NCBI GenBank assembly: GCA_002693605.1
Contig: NZQO01000043.1
Coordinates: forward strand, 1 to 23,621
Reading direction: 5' to 3'
DNA: 23,621 bases
From: Flavobacteriaceae bacterium
GTDB lineage: Bacteria > Bacteroidota > Bacteroidia > Flavobacteriales > Flavobacteriaceae
The notes below the pieces were generated by a model. The model searched no databases and had not been told where the DNA came from. It saw only the letters and a list, made by a program, of their open reading frames with translations. Shown here in pieces: positions 23,326 to 23,621 of this stretch (positions are counted from its first letter, which is position 1; each line of letters opens with the position of its first letter). The translations under genes and the position numbers were made by a program.

Positions 23326-23621
23326 TTAGAAGGTTGCTTTAACGCTAAATGAATAACGCTTAGACGTTGGTCCAGTCTGGAATTCTAGCCCTTGTCCGTT
23401 ACCTACACCAACACTCAATGCTTCTGGATCAATGTTGAAGGCATCTGGAATGTTGAAGGCGTGGTAGTACAAGTTCTGTCCTGAAAGGGTGAACGATACG
23501 TTACCGAAAGGAGTGCGGTCTAACAACTTGTCAGAAATTTGGTAGCTCAATGAAACTTCACGCAAACGAATGTGCGACGCATCATAGATACCTTGTCCGC
23601 TTGGGTCAACAATGTTAATAA
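23326..23621 (-). CDS. SusC/RagA family TonB-dependent receptor, C-terminal end
   Basis: The last 98 residues are present, with the rest beyond the window. SGQGIYDASHIRLREVSLSY and LSGQNLYYHAFNIPDAFNID are standard for the last strands of SusC barrels, and the protein ends in SKRYSFSVKATF with a terminal Phe, as expected for an outer-membrane beta-barrel. SusC takes up the nutrient bound by SusD using TonB energy. The frame stays open to the edge. An A8 run directly after the stop codon and an AT-rich 81-base gap precede susD; no terminator hairpin was seen, so the two are likely co-transcribed. Confidence 0.95.
   Translation of the reverse strand, partial: INIVDPSGQGIYDASHIRLREVSLSYQISDKLLDRTPFGNVSFTLSGQNLYYHAFNIPDAFNIDPEALSVGVGNGQGLEFQTGPTSKRYSFSVKATF

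Overview
The window looks like chromosomal DNA from a marine-type member of the Flavobacteriaceae (Bacteroidota). The evidence is a SusC/SusD pair, lipoproteins with a Cys right after a short hydrophobic leader, start-proximal boxes matching the Bacteroidota -7 element TAnnTTTG, few Shine-Dalgarno sequences, a trace of a type IX secretion sorting domain, and family types (DUF1569, DUF4136, DUF5723, short-lid adenylate kinase next to obg) usual in that group. Most of the window is housekeeping; no tRNA, rRNA, CRISPR array, insertion sequence or phage gene was seen.

Layout. 1-1307 (minus) is the N-terminal half of glycine decarboxylase gcvP, cut by the window edge. A divergent membrane protein with UbiA-like features (1460-2272) overlaps tail to tail with a small zinc-finger anti-sigma candidate (2255-2500), which follows an ECF sigma factor (2506-3057). 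Next on the minus strand come an M3 metallopeptidase (3180-5207) and the purE-purK purine pair (5321-6977). adk and obg (7147-8763) run divergently from purK. A gap of about 290 bases after obg holds an orphan 40-residue T9SS C-terminal sorting domain (8878-9000). A DUF4136 lipoprotein and a TPR protein follow (9054-10544), then a gap with a GC-rich hairpin that is probably a dispersed repeat, then the peptidoglycan recycling ligase mpl (10684-12039).

12053-15271 holds a DUF1569 protein (minus), divergent from a compact run of radC, a polysaccharide-deacetylase-like protein with an apparently degraded active site, and a YjjG-type HAD phosphatase. 15325-18063 is a tight three-gene envelope operon: lipoprotein, DUF5723 beta-barrel candidate, and periplasmic protein of unknown function. 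rarA (minus), a rhomboid protease (plus) and rlmB (minus) follow; both convergent gene ends there share a four-base CTAA stop overlap. The right edge (21001-23621, minus) is the end of a SusC/SusD nutrient-uptake operon: C-terminus of SusC, a SusD-like lipoprotein and a small partner lipoprotein, closed by a strong intrinsic terminator whose U tract runs into the rlmB promoter region.

Working together: purE/purK make CAIR for purine synthesis and adk balances adenylate pools; obg, rlmB, radC and rarA serve ribosome assembly and genome maintenance; mpl recycles muropeptides; the Sus genes and the DUF5723 operon serve the outer membrane. I found no clear new defence or mobile system. The best leads are the minimal Hx3Cx2C anti-sigma candidate, the unknown envelope operon, the orphan sorting domain and the dispersed repeat.
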